Below are positions 33,766 to 44,697 of a stretch of 64,000 bases of DNA, piece by piece (the first letter of the stretch is position 1; each line of letters opens with the position of its first letter). The translations under genes and the position numbers were made by a program. Source of the DNA: Ostrinia nubilalis (lineage: Eukaryota; Arthropoda; Insecta; Lepidoptera; Crambidae); contig NC_087110.1 in assembly GCF_963855985.1 (NCBI RefSeq), forward strand, positions 7,617,001 to 7,681,000, read 5' to 3'. The notes beneath the pieces are model-generated. The model was not told where the DNA came from, ran no database searches, and saw only the letters and a list, made by a program, of their open reading frames with translations.

Positions 33766-34003
33766 AACTAAGGCTAAGAACTCACGGCGTGATTTTCACC
33801 CGCGCCCGCGGCGGTTGTGCAATTGCGGTTTTATTTCAAAACTCACGGGAGCGGTTATTTGCGCGGTTATTCTAAGAACTCCAACTCCGCGTGCTAAGTC
33901 ACTGGTACAAAATGGTCGCCCGCCGATCGGACCGGCCCGCAGAGCGGTACCCGATTACAACCGCACCAGCTGCGGTCGAAAACCGGGTCGTGAGTTGTGC
34001 ATT
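33766..34003. mobile_element. GC-rich MITE-like element
   Basis: Imperfect inverted ends: AAACTAAGGC..AGAACTCACG on the left and CGTGAGTTGTGCATTAGTTT on the right. The interior is unusually GC-rich for the region (GCGCCCGCGGCGG, CGGACCGGCCCGC). Non-coding. Confidence 0.6.
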
Positions 34004-34005
34004 AG

Positions 34006-34690
34006 TTTTTACATAAGTATTTGTATTCTACAGAAGCTGCGGGCCCATTCTACAGAATCGTTTGATTGACAATATGATTGAAAATATATGAAAACGATAC
34101 TCAATAATATCATAAATAACAACCGGAACTAATGTCTGTTAATGTTTGCGTGTAGTGTAAAATTTCGTTCAATCTGTATTAAGTAGGTATATCCTAGTAA
34201 ATGAGTGAATAACTTATGTCTTTTACAAAATATGTATGTAGGGCAAAGCTAGGAAATTAAAAAGCCTACTTTACTGTAATCATCCTTAGCTCCTTTGAAA
34301 GTTTTATTAACAATGGTAATATTAAAATCCGGACTTCTAATATTAAAAATCCCCTTCGCACTGACTTAGTTCTTAGAATAATCATCCGTACAATATTAAA
34401 CGTTTTTCTTTGAGGAAAAGTTAATAAGGAAAATGCGTTTCAATTACTCGGTTTTCAGTTTATTTTTATTTTCTTGCGATAATATTGAAGGATAAATTAA
34501 GATTCTAATGTCATTTAATTTATTGTTTGTTTTTATTAGGTACCTACTTGACTTTTCCAGGAAATTTAAATACGAAAGAAGAATAATAATTGATATAGGG
34601 CTAAACTCAGTCAGTGCCCGAGGTATGGGAGCGGCACGCTATTGCTATGAACTGGTGGAAAATTATTTCTTTTGGGTCAAAGTTGCTAAA
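34006..34690. other. Intergenic DNA, nothing recognised
   Basis: AT-rich with no supported feature. Confidence 0.5.
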
Positions 34691-34693
34691 GCT

Positions 34694-35103
34694 AAAGGTA
34701 ACGCAAATACGATGTCCTCGGCCACTAGACACGGGGGTGTTTGGTGGCCGCTAAAGGAGGATCCGCGGCGGCGGCGCGCGTATGTGTTCACGCGCACCGT
34801 TAGCGAAGAACAGGGGAGGTACTACTCCCCTGAAGCCAGTCGTCGCTTGCTCAGACCAACAGAGCGAGCCACAGTCTGGGGCGGAGCCGCGAAAGAATGT
34901 CTAGGCCGTCTAGCTCAGACAATAACTCGCAGCTCCGTCCCAAAGACTTCGGGAGGACACCGTCAGGTTTTAGTGGTAGGCCCTGCCCATCTGGCAGGGA
35001 GAGCCTCACATAACCCACTGGTTCCCCCGGGCCAGTGGGTATGCGATTTCATGCATTTCCTGACGAAAAAAAGAAAAAAAAGAAAAGGTAACGCAAATAC
35101 GAT
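34694..35103 (+). mobile_element. Retroposon with 20-bp target duplication
   Basis: AAAGGTAACGCAAATACGAT occurs at 34694-34713 and again at 35084-35103. Between them lie about 370 bp of GC-rich sequence ending in an A-rich run (AAAAAAAGAAAAAAAAGAAA). This is the signature of target-primed reverse transcription: a SINE or a 5'-truncated LINE tail. The body contains CACCGTTAGCGAAGAACAGG, TCAGGTTTTAGTGGTAGGCC and a hairpin CCCACTGG.TCCCCCGGGCCAGTGGG. I do not see pol III boxes that I would trust, so a truncated LINE 3' UTR is the likelier reading. The perfect duplication implies a recent insertion. Confidence 0.88.
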
Positions 35104-35132
35104 ACCTGCTATATATAGATATTAATTTATCT

Positions 35133-35303
35133 TTGACTAGCTGTGCCCCGCGGTGTTACCCGCGGTAAATTGAGCCTATGTGTTAATCCAGGGTGTCAGC
35201 TAACTCCATACCAAATGTTATTAAAATCGCTCCAGCCGTTTGGACGTGAAGAAGTAACAAACATACACACTGACAAACTTTCGCCTTTATAATATTAGTG
35301 TGA
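35133..35303 (+). mobile_element. RTE-like retroposon tail
   Basis: Starts ACTAGCTGTGCCCCGCGGTG and contains AAAATCGCTCCAGCCGTTTG and ACAAACTTTCGCCTTTATAA. This is the 3' region of RTE-type elements or a SINE that borrows it. Related fragments are at 37355-37500 and 28337-28375. Confidence 0.7.
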
Positions 35304-35726
35304 TTTATTCAAAGTTATTATAACTGCCACAACAATAACATTACGAAATCAATTGAACAGAAAATTTAACATCTCAAAACTCCTTCAAGCACTACCATTC
35401 TCCCAAAAAAGGGAGATATATCCTCGTTTCCCCACGATTACCCCGATTCAGTGGTAAGTTATAATGTGGTAACAAAAGATGACCTCCCAGGCTTTACAAT
35501 AGGACAATAGAGTACAGACACTCATTGTGCCATGAGTCGTGGCCAGAATAAACTCGAAAGTAATCTTAATAACATATTATAAGTACGGCAATATGTCTGT
35601 CCAAACTTCACAAAAAAGTAACCTAGCTATGAATAGTTTTCATTGCAAATCATAAGACGTTATTGAGAAAGTATGCAGAAACGGACGTTTATTTTTGTAT
35701 GTAATATGATTTTTTTCATCATCATC
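35304..35726. other. Intergenic DNA, nothing recognised
   Basis: No supported feature. Confidence 0.5.
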
Positions 35727-35882
35727 ATTTAAGCCATCATAGGACGTCCACTGCTGAACATAGGCCTCCCGCAATGACTTCCACATCGCACGGTTGGTAG
35801 CGGCCTGCATCCAGCGCCTTCCTGCTACCTTTATCAGGTCGTCGGTCCACCTTGTGGGCGGACGTCCCACGCTGCGTTTTCC
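35727..35882 (-). mobile_element. Endonuclease-reverse transcriptase LINE tail
   Basis: The minus-strand frame reads RPPTRWTDDLIKVAGRRWMQ, then NRAMWKSLREAYVQQWTSYD, then an (ATG)-rich tail (TCATCATCAT on plus). Confidence 0.85.
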
Positions 35883-36094
35883 GGTACGTTATGAATTTTT
35901 TAGTCAATATAAATCATTTGCAGCTGGCTTAACTTACCAAAAATTATATACACCTAAAGTTGAACCAGTATGTTACAATGGTGATGGTTTGGGAGGGCAC
36001 GTTGAAGCGTGTAGAGCTTTAATAATTAGATCTGTAGTCCAATAGAGCAGTGATCAGACGTCTATGATGTCATGTACTGTTTCATACCAGTCGG

Positions 36095-36235
36095 GCGGGT
36101 ATAATAACAGCTTAACTTTCCCTCGGGACAAACTTGACCTTCACTGGTTCGGTTTTTATTGGCGGTCAAGCTGTAGATCCTGGCTACACAGGAGTTGCAG
36201 CGGTGGGAACGAGAGGTGGGAATAGATAGTCCCGT
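36095..36235 (-). repeat. GTTAAACTGTCATTGGA-type repeat, reversed copy
   Basis: CAGCTTAACTTTCCCTCGGG, GGTTTTTATTGGCGGTCAAG and GAGAGGTGGGAATAG match the family in reverse. Confidence 0.75.
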
Positions 36236-37072
36236 TTTCGCGGCGCGCATCTTAGGTAAGGCTGCGATCTCAACTAACACGTTTTAAGAAAAAAAATTCT
36301 GTCTACTACCTATATTAAAATAATTCTACACGACGAAAGTCACGGTCAAAAGCTAGACTAGTAATAAATAATTTCACGGCCACTGGGCATTAGGACATAA
36401 TTTCTTTGTCGGATTCTTTGCTCGTGATATAAACTTGGATTACCGTGTCGTCGAGATTTTTCTTTTATTTTCCTTTATTCTTGACGTGCGAAGGATAAGA
36501 AGTTTTTTTACTATCAGAGGGTTTTTAGTCTATTTGGTTTGAAGGTTTGCGTTCTAAACAACTAGGTACGTAAGATGTGTTACAGGTTTGACTCTCGCTA
36601 GTGACAAAATGTTAACGTACTGGGAAAGGTTTGTATGTAAATAGCTATTTATACACGGTGTTACTTTGCATTCTTGCCATATTTTTATCTAGGTACATGC
36701 GAACGTTTTTGAGAGTTTTAATTTACTGTGGATTCCCGTAATGTGGAAAAAAACTGGAAATGTTAATAAACCCAGCCCATAAACTATTGTTTCATACCTT
36801 TTCAAATGCCTCAAATGCATTTGTATTTCAATATAGTGTTATTGAATACATTTCTCAAATGCGAGACATTCTGGGAACAGTCATGGCAAATATTTCAATA
36901 TTGAACGCATCGGGATCTATCCTATTTGATTTTAAACATTTCCAGATCTTCGGTTATGCAAGGAATTTAATAATATTTACTGTACAATAATTTCACAAAC
37001 AGTTGGCAGCTGCGATACAAGCATTCGCTTAGAACAGAAGCCGCGAAACATGTTATTTGTTTATTGTAGATT
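36236..37072. other. Intergenic DNA, nothing recognised
   Basis: AT-rich with no supported feature. ACAGGTTTGACTCTCGCTAG (36583) resembles a similar phrase near 14962, perhaps an old SINE. Confidence 0.45.
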
Positions 37073-37195
37073 CATCATCATCATCATCATCTCAGCCATA
37101 GGACGTCCACTGCTGAACATAGGCCTCCCCCAATGCTTTCTATGTTGCCCGGTTGGTAGCGGCCTGCGTCCAGCGCCTTCCTGCTACCTTTAGAT
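37073..37195 (-). mobile_element. Endonuclease-reverse transcriptase LINE tail
   Basis: TCATCATCATCATC, then GGACGTCCACTGCTGAACAT, then CGGTTGGTAGCGGCCTGCGT and CTTCCTGCTACCTTTA: the family tail in reverse. Confidence 0.85.
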
Positions 37196-37349
37196 GTTTA
37201 ATTCTTCTGAACTAGGATTCGTCGTTCCTATTAAATTATTACCCTATATTCGGCAATATTTGATTAAAACTCCTGCATATTTGTGTAATTAAACTCCGAA
37301 CACATTTTTCCCAGCATAAGTAGGTACTTCATAATATTGCATAATTATA

Positions 37350-37540
37350 ATAGCTGTCCCGGCGAATTTCGTGCCGCCATTATTTTTCTTTAATAAGAAC
37401 TGTGTGATTTTCACCGTTTAAGCCTTCCCTGAACTTTCACAAATATTTAAAGACAAAAATTAGCCAAATCGCTACAACCGTTCTCGAGTTTTAGCAGGAC
37501 TAACGAACAGCAATTCATTTTTACATAAAAGAAGAAGACA
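37350..37540 (+). mobile_element. RTE-like retroposon tail, diverged
   Basis: TAGCTGTCCCGGCGAATTTC, then AAATCGCTACAACCGTTCTC and AGCAGGACTAACGAACA. Same family as 35133-35303. Confidence 0.6.
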
Positions 37541-37631
37541 ATTCATTTTTATTTATAAGATTAGGTACAATCTTGGGGTACAATGGAATAAAACTTCCGC
37601 TCTATGAATATAAAATCAACGTGAACAATAA

Positions 37632-38607
37632 GAGGCTTCCGGCGACTGGGACCGCAATTAACTGGGACCGCGGTCCCAGTCGCCAGATCCTTAAAAATTA
37701 AATAATATTCTTCCGGCAACTGGGACCACTCGTAAATGATAAGTAAAATAAAAAAATGTACAGTCACACGAAATTTTTTTAGGTGAAATAATTGAAGAAA
37801 AATCCTTTTCAATTTAAAAACATCATTTATTAATATAAAATATTTATTTAAAAAGGACTACTTGACCATTAAATCGACGAAGCTTTAGTCAAAAATTATA
37901 CCGCGCGATTAATAAAATTGTCCACACGAATACTTTTATTGTTTTTCTTTTGTCATCTCATACCGTTTGAAAGAAAAGATAAAAAAATACATAGTATTAT
38001 TTGAAATATTTGTACATTCATGAATAAGTGTCTGGGGAAAAAATTATACGCCATAGCTTGGCTATACTGATTTAATAAAAAAATCAGTCGTTTGATTTAT
38101 AGTACTTCTTCTTCTTTTCGTGTCGACAACAAACCTACACAGTGTCAGCCCAAAACTCCTACTTAATAATACAATAATATTAATAATAATAATAAATACA
38201 ATAGTACTTATAGTAGATTTATAGTGGATTTATAGTAGATTCTAAGGGGAAAAATAATAAGCATTACAATATGTTGTACTACATAAATGAAATTCAGTAA
38301 ATAATAATTTACTGGTAGAAAATGCTTTAAAGTATTCAGTCGAATATTAGTATTTGTATTAATGTATGTAAAAATGGCCTAGCATAACTACTTATTGCTA
38401 AGCGCATAGTATAAAATCATGTCTAGAACGAGTCAATTATAAATTCATATAAATAATTTGGATTTTTTTTCGTATGACTGTACCGATTTTGGCCTGGATA
38501 ATATATTTTTCTAAGTTATCTGTGAGTGGTCCCAGTTACCGGAAGAAAATTATTTATTTTTTACGGATCCGGCGACTGATACCGCGATCCCAGTCGCCGG
38601 AAGCCTC
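37632..38607. mobile_element. 976-bp inverted-repeat DNA transposon, 8-bp duplication
   Basis: Inverted arms of about 95 bp. The left GAGGCTTCCGGCGACTGGGA and CTTCCGGCAACTGGGACCAC pair with the right GTGGTCCCAGTTACCGGAAG and CGGAAGCCTC. The flanks AACAATAA (37624-37631) and AACAATGA (38608-38615) form an 8-bp duplication with one mismatch, the size made by hAT or P-type transposases. The interior is AT-rich with no frame. Non-autonomous. Confidence 0.88.
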
Positions 38608-38890
38608 AACAATGAGGCAATGAACACGCAAATGATAGTTACAAAAATATTTGCTTATATTACTTCATATTCAACTAATAATTAACCTACACCTTGTTAA
38701 ATAAACACACCGTTATAGTTTACCAGAATTCTCTAGAGAGATACACAGCCCAGTTTAAAGTTATCATACATATTTTAGCTATACGAGGGTTAAATCATCA
38801 GGGAGAGCTTATTTATGTTAATACATTTCGTCTAAATTAGGTTAGCAGTGTTAATATAGTAGGCCCAAAATAGTAGGTCAGTCAATAAAG
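38608..38890. other. Intergenic DNA, nothing recognised
   Basis: No supported feature beyond the target duplication copy at its left edge. Confidence 0.5.
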
Positions 38891-39045
38891 AGAGAACGGG
38901 ACTATTCCCATCTCTCTTTCCCACCGCTGCAACTTCTGTGTAGCCAGGATCAACAGCTTGACCGCCAATAAAATCCCAACCAGTGAAGGTCAAGTTTGTC
39001 CCCGGGAAAGTTAAACTGTCATTGGACCCGCAACGAAATTAACCA
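38891..39045 (+). repeat. GTTAAACTGTCATTGGA-type repeat, near-complete copy
   Basis: Runs GGGACTATTCCCATCTCTCT, AGCCAGGATCAACAGCTTGA, CCGCCAATAAAATCCCAACC and GGGAAAGTTAAACTGTCATT. It serves as the reference copy for the family in this window. Confidence 0.8.
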
Positions 39046-39051
39046 GATAAG

Positions 39052-39445
39052 CGCTTGGCAAGCGCTGGATGCTAGCTGCTACCAACTGGATAATCTGGAA
39101 ATCATTGGGGGAAGTCTAATGACCAGCAGTAGACGTCATTTGAGGAGATCCGTAAACAAACTAAAGTCGCTGACATAGTCCGACGGATTAGCAAGCTGAA
39201 GTGGCAATGGGCAGGGCACATAGTACGCAGAAATGACGGCCGATGGGGCAACAAGGTTCTGGAATGGAGGCCGCGTACCGGAACACGCTGCGTGGGACGT
39301 CCACCCACAAGGTGGACCGACGACATCATAAAGGTAGCAGGGAAGCGCTTGACGCAGGCCGCTACCAATCGATCAACATGGAAAGCATTGGGGGAGGCCT
39401 ATGTTCAGCAGTGGACGTCCTATGGCTGAAATGATGATGATGAGA
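39052..39445 (+). mobile_element. Two adjacent endonuclease-reverse transcriptase LINE remnants
   Basis: A diverged tail (39061-39128) is followed by a longer, better preserved copy (39135-39445). The latter encodes the WQWAGHI-type segment, GTRCVGRPPTRWTDDI-like text in a broken frame, and the tail words GGGGGAGGCCTATGTTCAGC and TATGGCTGAAATGATGATGA. Frames are broken. Confidence 0.8.
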
Positions 39446-39659
39446 CGTCATGTGTCTAAAGATAATGATGACAACACATCTTTCTGCATACAACTCTACT
39501 GTGTAGCGGTCAGGCTGAAGAATTGCCTTGTCACGGCTGTAATATCATCTTAGTCATGGGAAGGGTACAAGAATGGGACCAGATGAGAGTGGCTGAATTC
39601 GTAATTCGAAAGAATTACGAATAAAACAGCGTAGTCATTGTTTTAGTAATGGACAGTCT

Positions 39660-39811
39660 TAAGGCTCTTTTACACTGCGCGGAAATTAGCCAAGTCAAGT
39701 CAAAAAAACAGTGGGGTTGGGATGAAAATTGAATTATTTTTATCCCCACCCTTTTGATCGTCTTTTTGACTTGACTCGGCTAATTTCAGCGTAATGTAAA
39801 TGAGCCTTTAG
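39660..39811. mobile_element. MITE with TTA flanks
   Basis: Inverted ends: AAGGCTCTTTTACACTGCGC on the left and GTAATGTAAATGAGCCTTTA on the right, extending through AATTAGCC.AGTCAAGTCAAA. TTA flanks either side. Confidence 0.82.
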
Positions 39812-40922
39812 GATGAAGCAGGCTAAAGTGGCAATATCTGTCACAGAAGTGACAAAGGTGAAGGAAACGATGACTACGTTTCGGGACGTATCCCACTACG
39901 TATAGTACAGGACGCCATGCTCGATGAACCGACGACCTAGAGAAGATAATATGCTGTCAGTGACTGAAAGTAAAAAGCAAAATCGTGAAAACTTATCTAA
40001 TAGGTATCATCCCGGATTTCACTAGTTTGTAAATGGCTAAAACGAACACTTGTGAGTTCAGTTGTTACAACCTACATAGAAGAAGGTAAGTAACTAAAAA
40101 GCATCAAGACACATAAATACATTGCAAACTGTGTAAAAATCTTTAAATTATATTATCTACAGATACCTTGAGCTTAAAAGTTCAAGTCCTAAGAGTTACA
40201 TTAATATAATATTCTGTTTAACAAATTAACTTTGATCCAAAACATCTCATTTCATAGTCGCCGCTTACCGCTTACTTCTTAACCCTCCCAAGTCTCGAAC
40301 TCCATACATTAATCTCTGTTGAACTCAGATTTTGCTAAAGTTAGGGGCAAATTTCGGCGCAAAATCGGAAACAATTTGCGAATAACAACAAACCTCATAA
40401 TTTTAACCCCTCACCTTTAGGTCTTTTGTACCCGACTCGGTAAATTTGACTCGTTTATACAATTTTGTATTTATGGAGCGACCGATTGACTTGTAATTGC
40501 TCGCCAAAATTGAATTCTGGAATTTATTGGCTGGAACAATGTTTTGCACCTGGTATAATGGGTTAAGGGCCTTTTCTTTTCATTGTGACTTGAGACTCAA
40601 AGGTTTTTACAACATATCGGCCAATTCTTTCATTATAATTTTAATCAATTCAAGTACCTATAGAAGTACTGTTGTATTCGGTTATGTTTTTATTATTCGG
40701 TAGCTTAACAGAACTATTTCTAATTTTAATAATTTACTCTACGATCGGCAGTGGAAGTGTTTAAGATTTCACATAGTAAATTAGCCCTTTAACCCGTTTG
40801 TTACTGTTGTAAATATGTACCAGCATAATGTAGAGGTATAATAATAACATGTGCAGGAGTATGTAATGTTAGATCGTAGATTAGAAACCACTAGAATTTT
40901 ATTCTAACACATTATTGTAAGG
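39812..40922. other. Intergenic DNA, nothing recognised
   Basis: AT-rich with no supported frame or repeat. Confidence 0.5.
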
Positions 40923-41499
40923 TACTTGATACAAATAAGGCCTACGTTCTAATAAGGCCTATACATCAGAAAACACAGATAAATAAATCCAACCGGGATA
41001 ATACTTCAAGAACACGTACTCATATGCCCTACAACCCGGTAGAGTGCAAGAGCGTCCCGATCACGATCCCAGCACCAATTGGCAAGCGTTCTTCTAAGGT
41101 GGTGGGTGATTTCGTGCTCTCTTATAAAAATCTGGCGATTTCATCTTAAATTTTTGGTAAAATGACGCTGTTTTAGATTAAGCTCTTCGTTGTAATCGTT
41201 TCTAAATATTTCTTACTAGCTAATAATTACCTTCATTTGTACTACTGGCTATAGATGCATTATTTGTAAATTTTTAAAGACAACAAGAGCGAGATATCTA
41301 ATAAGGCCTAGGCCTTATTTCAGCATGGTAGGCCATATTGGATACTTATGTCAACACCTGATTACGGACAAATTCATTAAACTAAACGAGTCAAAGAGTA
41401 ACTAAAAATTTATTTAATAAGAATTTTACTAACAGCACAGAAAAGAAAAAGAAAATAGAGTCGAAAAAATTACCAAACCTGTAAAAAAAAAGAAACAAA

Positions 41500-41711
41500 A
41501 TACAAAACCAATTAAAAATAAGAAAAAAAAGCCGTATGTATAATTCTAAAGGAAAGGAGAATAAAAGCTGGTATTATCATGCCTTTTTTCGAAGACAATG
41601 TAGCAGATATGCTACCATAAAGGACTGCTTTTGGTGGTATCACGAAGATTGTGTAGGAATTCGTAAAGATGATTTAGAAGCCTTTTTATGCCCTGGTTCT
41701 AACAAAAATTG
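41500..41711 (+). pseudogene. Transposase C-terminal relic with PHD-like zinc finger
   Basis: A lysine-rich stretch is followed, after a stop, by a frame ending WYHEDCVGIRKDDLEAFLCP and a stop at 41711. The WYH..C...CP pattern is the second half of a PHD finger. Some pogo-like and piggyBac-like transposases carry such a domain after a basic tail, which agrees with its place in this element. The first Cys pair is degraded (only QC and DC remain). Short and broken, so the family call is tentative. Confidence 0.5.
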
Positions 41712-41933
41712 AGATCTCATTTTGTTTACAAAAATTCAAGACTAAATGATGTCCCTAAACTGATTTATTTAAAAGGTTTTATGTGTAGGCCTTATTCGAA
41801 CACGGTGTTTTAATAAGCCCTATACAAAAAAATAATATTGTTTGTTTTTGATATTTTTTTTGATAATTTAAGTAAGGAATCATTACTTTGTTACTATCAA
41901 TATTTAATTTTATCTATAATTTATGTATTATTC

Positions 41934-42526
41934 TTAACCCGGCGAGGATGTGGAGGGGTCAATTTGACCCCGTGCTTCATATTTTTGTGTACAGTTATTT
42001 ATCCTGTAGCCGTGTGCTGTTGAACGTCTCAGTAGCTGGAGTAAATGAACTCTGCTACCCTTTGCACGCCACTAGTGAGTCAACCATCGCTGGTGACAGA
42101 AAATATACGTGCGAAAACGAAAAAATGACGAAATTTTGCCAAAATCACATTGCTCTATTTTGTTAAGAATGAGCTAATTTGTACCTTAGAAGACTAATTA
42201 TGAATAACTAATGATATAAGATATTGATTACCAGAAAATACTAATTAATATTATGAAATATGATGAAATTGCTTTTTTGTTACAAGATAACGCAAATTTC
42301 ACTATTTTTTAGACTTTGAGAATATCTCTATTATTTAAACATGTATATGGCTATTGGTGAATTTTTCAATTTAAATCCATTAACTACTAACTATTACTTA
42401 AGTTTCTTGATAAATATTACTTTAATTACCGCTTAGTAGGGAAAAAACTACAAATCAAATACAGGGTCATAAAGACCCTCCACATCCTCGACTTATACCT
42501 TTTGTACCACATCCTCGCCGGGTTAA
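41934..42526. mobile_element. piggyBac-like non-autonomous element 1
   Basis: TTAA at both ends (41934-41937 and 42523-42526). The ends read TTAACCCGGCGAGGATGTGG and CCACATCCTCGCCGGGTTAA, a 16-bp inverted repeat beginning CCC as in piggyBac. A subterminal GAGGATGTGGAGGGTC repeat is present on the right. 593 bp, no transposase frame. Its right TTAA is also the left TTAA of the next element. Confidence 0.88.
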
Positions 42527-43484
42527 CACCTTTGCTGCGGCAGTAACTTTCTTATACTTTCCATTCCTTCGGTACAAGGTCAGTAAACCTGGTATTAAAA
42601 CTTACATTGTGGCGGCACAAGGCTTAAAGACCTTGTAATATTTAAGATATATTAATTTTATTTTTGGCTTCATGTTAATAGATATTGTGTTTTTTTTCTT
42701 TGAATATTAATAATAATGCATTTATTTACATACACCTGAAGGCGTTCGTGAATAACTTGTTTAGTATAAAAATTATAGCTATATTCAAAATACAAGGCTT
42801 ATGCACCCTGTGCCGCACTGAAGTAGGGAAGTCTGGTGGGTATTCTAGGGATGTGAAATACAAATATCGATAGTTTTAATTAAGTTTTAATAAAAATTTA
42901 AAAAAGTAACAAACAAAGATGTTTTAATAATTTAGTCTAAATATTTTACAAATAAGACATACGTGCATAAATACTTAAATAAGCTATATTTAAAGAAAAC
43001 ATATTATTTAATAACATTTAGTTACAACTTCAAATGTGGGTCACGAAAAACTATTTAAATTAGCAATAAATAGTGTAGCAAATTAAATTATAATCAATTT
43101 GCAGTTTTGATTTTGTTTGTTTCTCTTGACGCCATGTCGACATGTGCGTTTCTTACGAATGCGAGGCAACACTGGCTGCACGAAGCTAGTGTGGGGTGCG
43201 GTACCAGGTGCGCAGGGTACAAGGTGCTTCGACCTGGTTTCGCATTGTGAAGACATTTTATTACTTCCGTGCGGTACCAGGTCTAAAAACCTGGTATTAA
43301 GGTAGGTACATCATTGGATTCTATTTTAAGAATACAATATAGATATATATTCATCACTTTCCTACACCGGACCCAATTGAAGTTATGCCTTTCGCACGAC
43401 AAGGAAGACTATAATTTTCTTAGCCGCACGGTAAGCGAGACGTACACAAGGTCTATAGACCTGGTTTCGCACTCAACGTGTTAA
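42523..43484. mobile_element. piggyBac-like non-autonomous element 2
   Basis: TTAA at 42523-42526 and 43481-43484. The ends TTAACACCTTTGCTGCG and CGCACTCAACGTGTTAA are imperfect inverted repeats of the common piggyBac-like TTAACACGTT type. The interior carries several short near-palindromes of the form ACAAGGTC....GACCTGG (near 42577, 42635, 43220, 43275 and 43447). No transposase frame. Confidence 0.72.
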
Positions 43485-43862
43485 TAAGTGGAATATAAGT
43501 TTATCTAGAGATATACAGTATATTTCTGTTTACTTGGTATGTAAAATTTTGATAACGCAAACAAATCGACGTGTTTAATGTTATAAGACCGCATTTTGTT
43601 TACATACAGCCTCAATTTTAAGGTTTACAGGCATTTGAATCATATAGGCCTTATTCCGTGTAGGTGATTTATTAAAGCCAAAATCAGTGGTTTCGTAATT
43701 TGCTTATTTTGAATAGATTTAGTTAAAAATGGTGTTGTTTTTTGTAATAATGCTAAAATTAAAGGATGGAAGAAGTTAATTAACCTTGTTTTTGTTGACT
43801 GGCGTTAATATTTATTGAAATATAAGCATTTACAGTTAGGTAGGCCTTATTTGTATCAAGTA

Positions 43863-44260
43863 CTTACGACTTTCAGAAAAACTTCAAGACTAGTTATTGA
43901 TCGAAATGAAAGAAAGACAATTACAGTAGGTATAAAAATACAAATATTTTTCCTCGTCCAAATACAATATTTCCCTCATCGACTTCCGTAATGAATGTTT
44001 TTATTATCTCAATCAACAGACCAATATTTCCTTTCAAATCAACATTTTCCCCTTTCCCCTAGCGGATCTCCCAATTTGGTATAACAAAACCCGACACCCT
44101 GTATTTACGATGCTTAGTAAGGCTGAAGCCACACTGTGTCAATGAACCTTGAAGCGTATCTGGAGCTCGTATTAAATAAATACATTTCTGTTAGCTAAAA
44201 TAATGTTTTGTATGCATATTGTGCATGGTTTAGAATTTAAATTAAGTTGTGTATGTTTAT
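43863..44260. other. Intergenic DNA, nothing recognised
   Basis: No supported feature. Confidence 0.5.
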
Positions 44261-44264
44261 TATT

Positions 44265-44340
44265 TACTAAAACGTTTATTCTATTTGTATAGAGAACAAT
44301 AGTGTCTGGACAAACCTCAAGAGGATAATAAATGGTCATA
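44265..44340 (+). repeat. Dispersed inverted repeat, left copy
   Basis: AAAACGTTTATTCTATTTGT, then ATAGAGAACAATAGTGTCTG and GACAAACCTCAAGAGGAT recur in reverse at 52071-52137. Likely fragments of one element family; the boundaries are unclear. Confidence 0.65.
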
Positions 44341-44569
44341 TTATTCGTATATACACACGGCCCAGTGTTAATTTATTATCCATTTCCGTTTTTGCTCTCG
44401 CTCTCATCAATGGTGATTCTTTGTGATAGAACGAGACAACATGACCGGCAATGGACAGATAACACTGTTGCCGATAGTACACAATCAGTCAATTAATGTA
44501 CTTTTTTTGACTCACAGAAACTCAACTGACATTTTGTTGAGTTCTAAGCAGCTTATAGACTTTTACAGG

Positions 44570-44697
44570 CCATCTAAGTGGACCCACAAGGTGTACCGAT
44601 GACCTTTTAAAGGTTGAAAGTTTAGGTTGCTTCCAACCGGTCGATCTAGAAATTATTCAAGGAGACCTATTTTCAGCAGTGAATGTCCTGTTGCTGA
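44570..44697 (+). mobile_element. Diverged endonuclease-reverse transcriptase tail
   Basis: AAGTGGACCCACAAGGTGTA, CCGATGACC and TTTCAGCAGTGAATGTCCTG match the tail family, with many changes. Confidence 0.6.

Larger units (their letters stand above)
40925..43860 (+). mobile_element. 2.9-kb pogo/mariner-like DNA transposon with nested inserts
   Basis: The terminal inverted repeat is 21 bp and perfect: the left starts CTTGATACAAATAAGGCCTA and the right ends TAGGCCTTATTTGTATCAAG. TA flanks each end (40923-40924 and 43861-43862), the target of Tc1/mariner and pogo elements. GGCCTTATT-type words recur inside (near 40955, 41300, 41787 and 43648), possibly transposase-binding subterminal sites. The left third carries a coding relic with a PHD-like end (41500-41711). 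The middle is occupied by two piggyBac-like inserts (41934-43484). There is no long open frame, so this copy is dead. Confidence 0.88.

Noticed and set aside
34508..35125. 205-codon plus-strand frame
   Set aside because: It runs through unrelated flank, the target duplication and the GC-rich retroposon. The openness comes from GC content, and there is no conserved domain.
44085..44110. CACCCTGTAT words near 44093 and 45993 as further ends of the foldback family
   Set aside because: Only about ten bases match the end at 30656, and the rest of the arm is absent.
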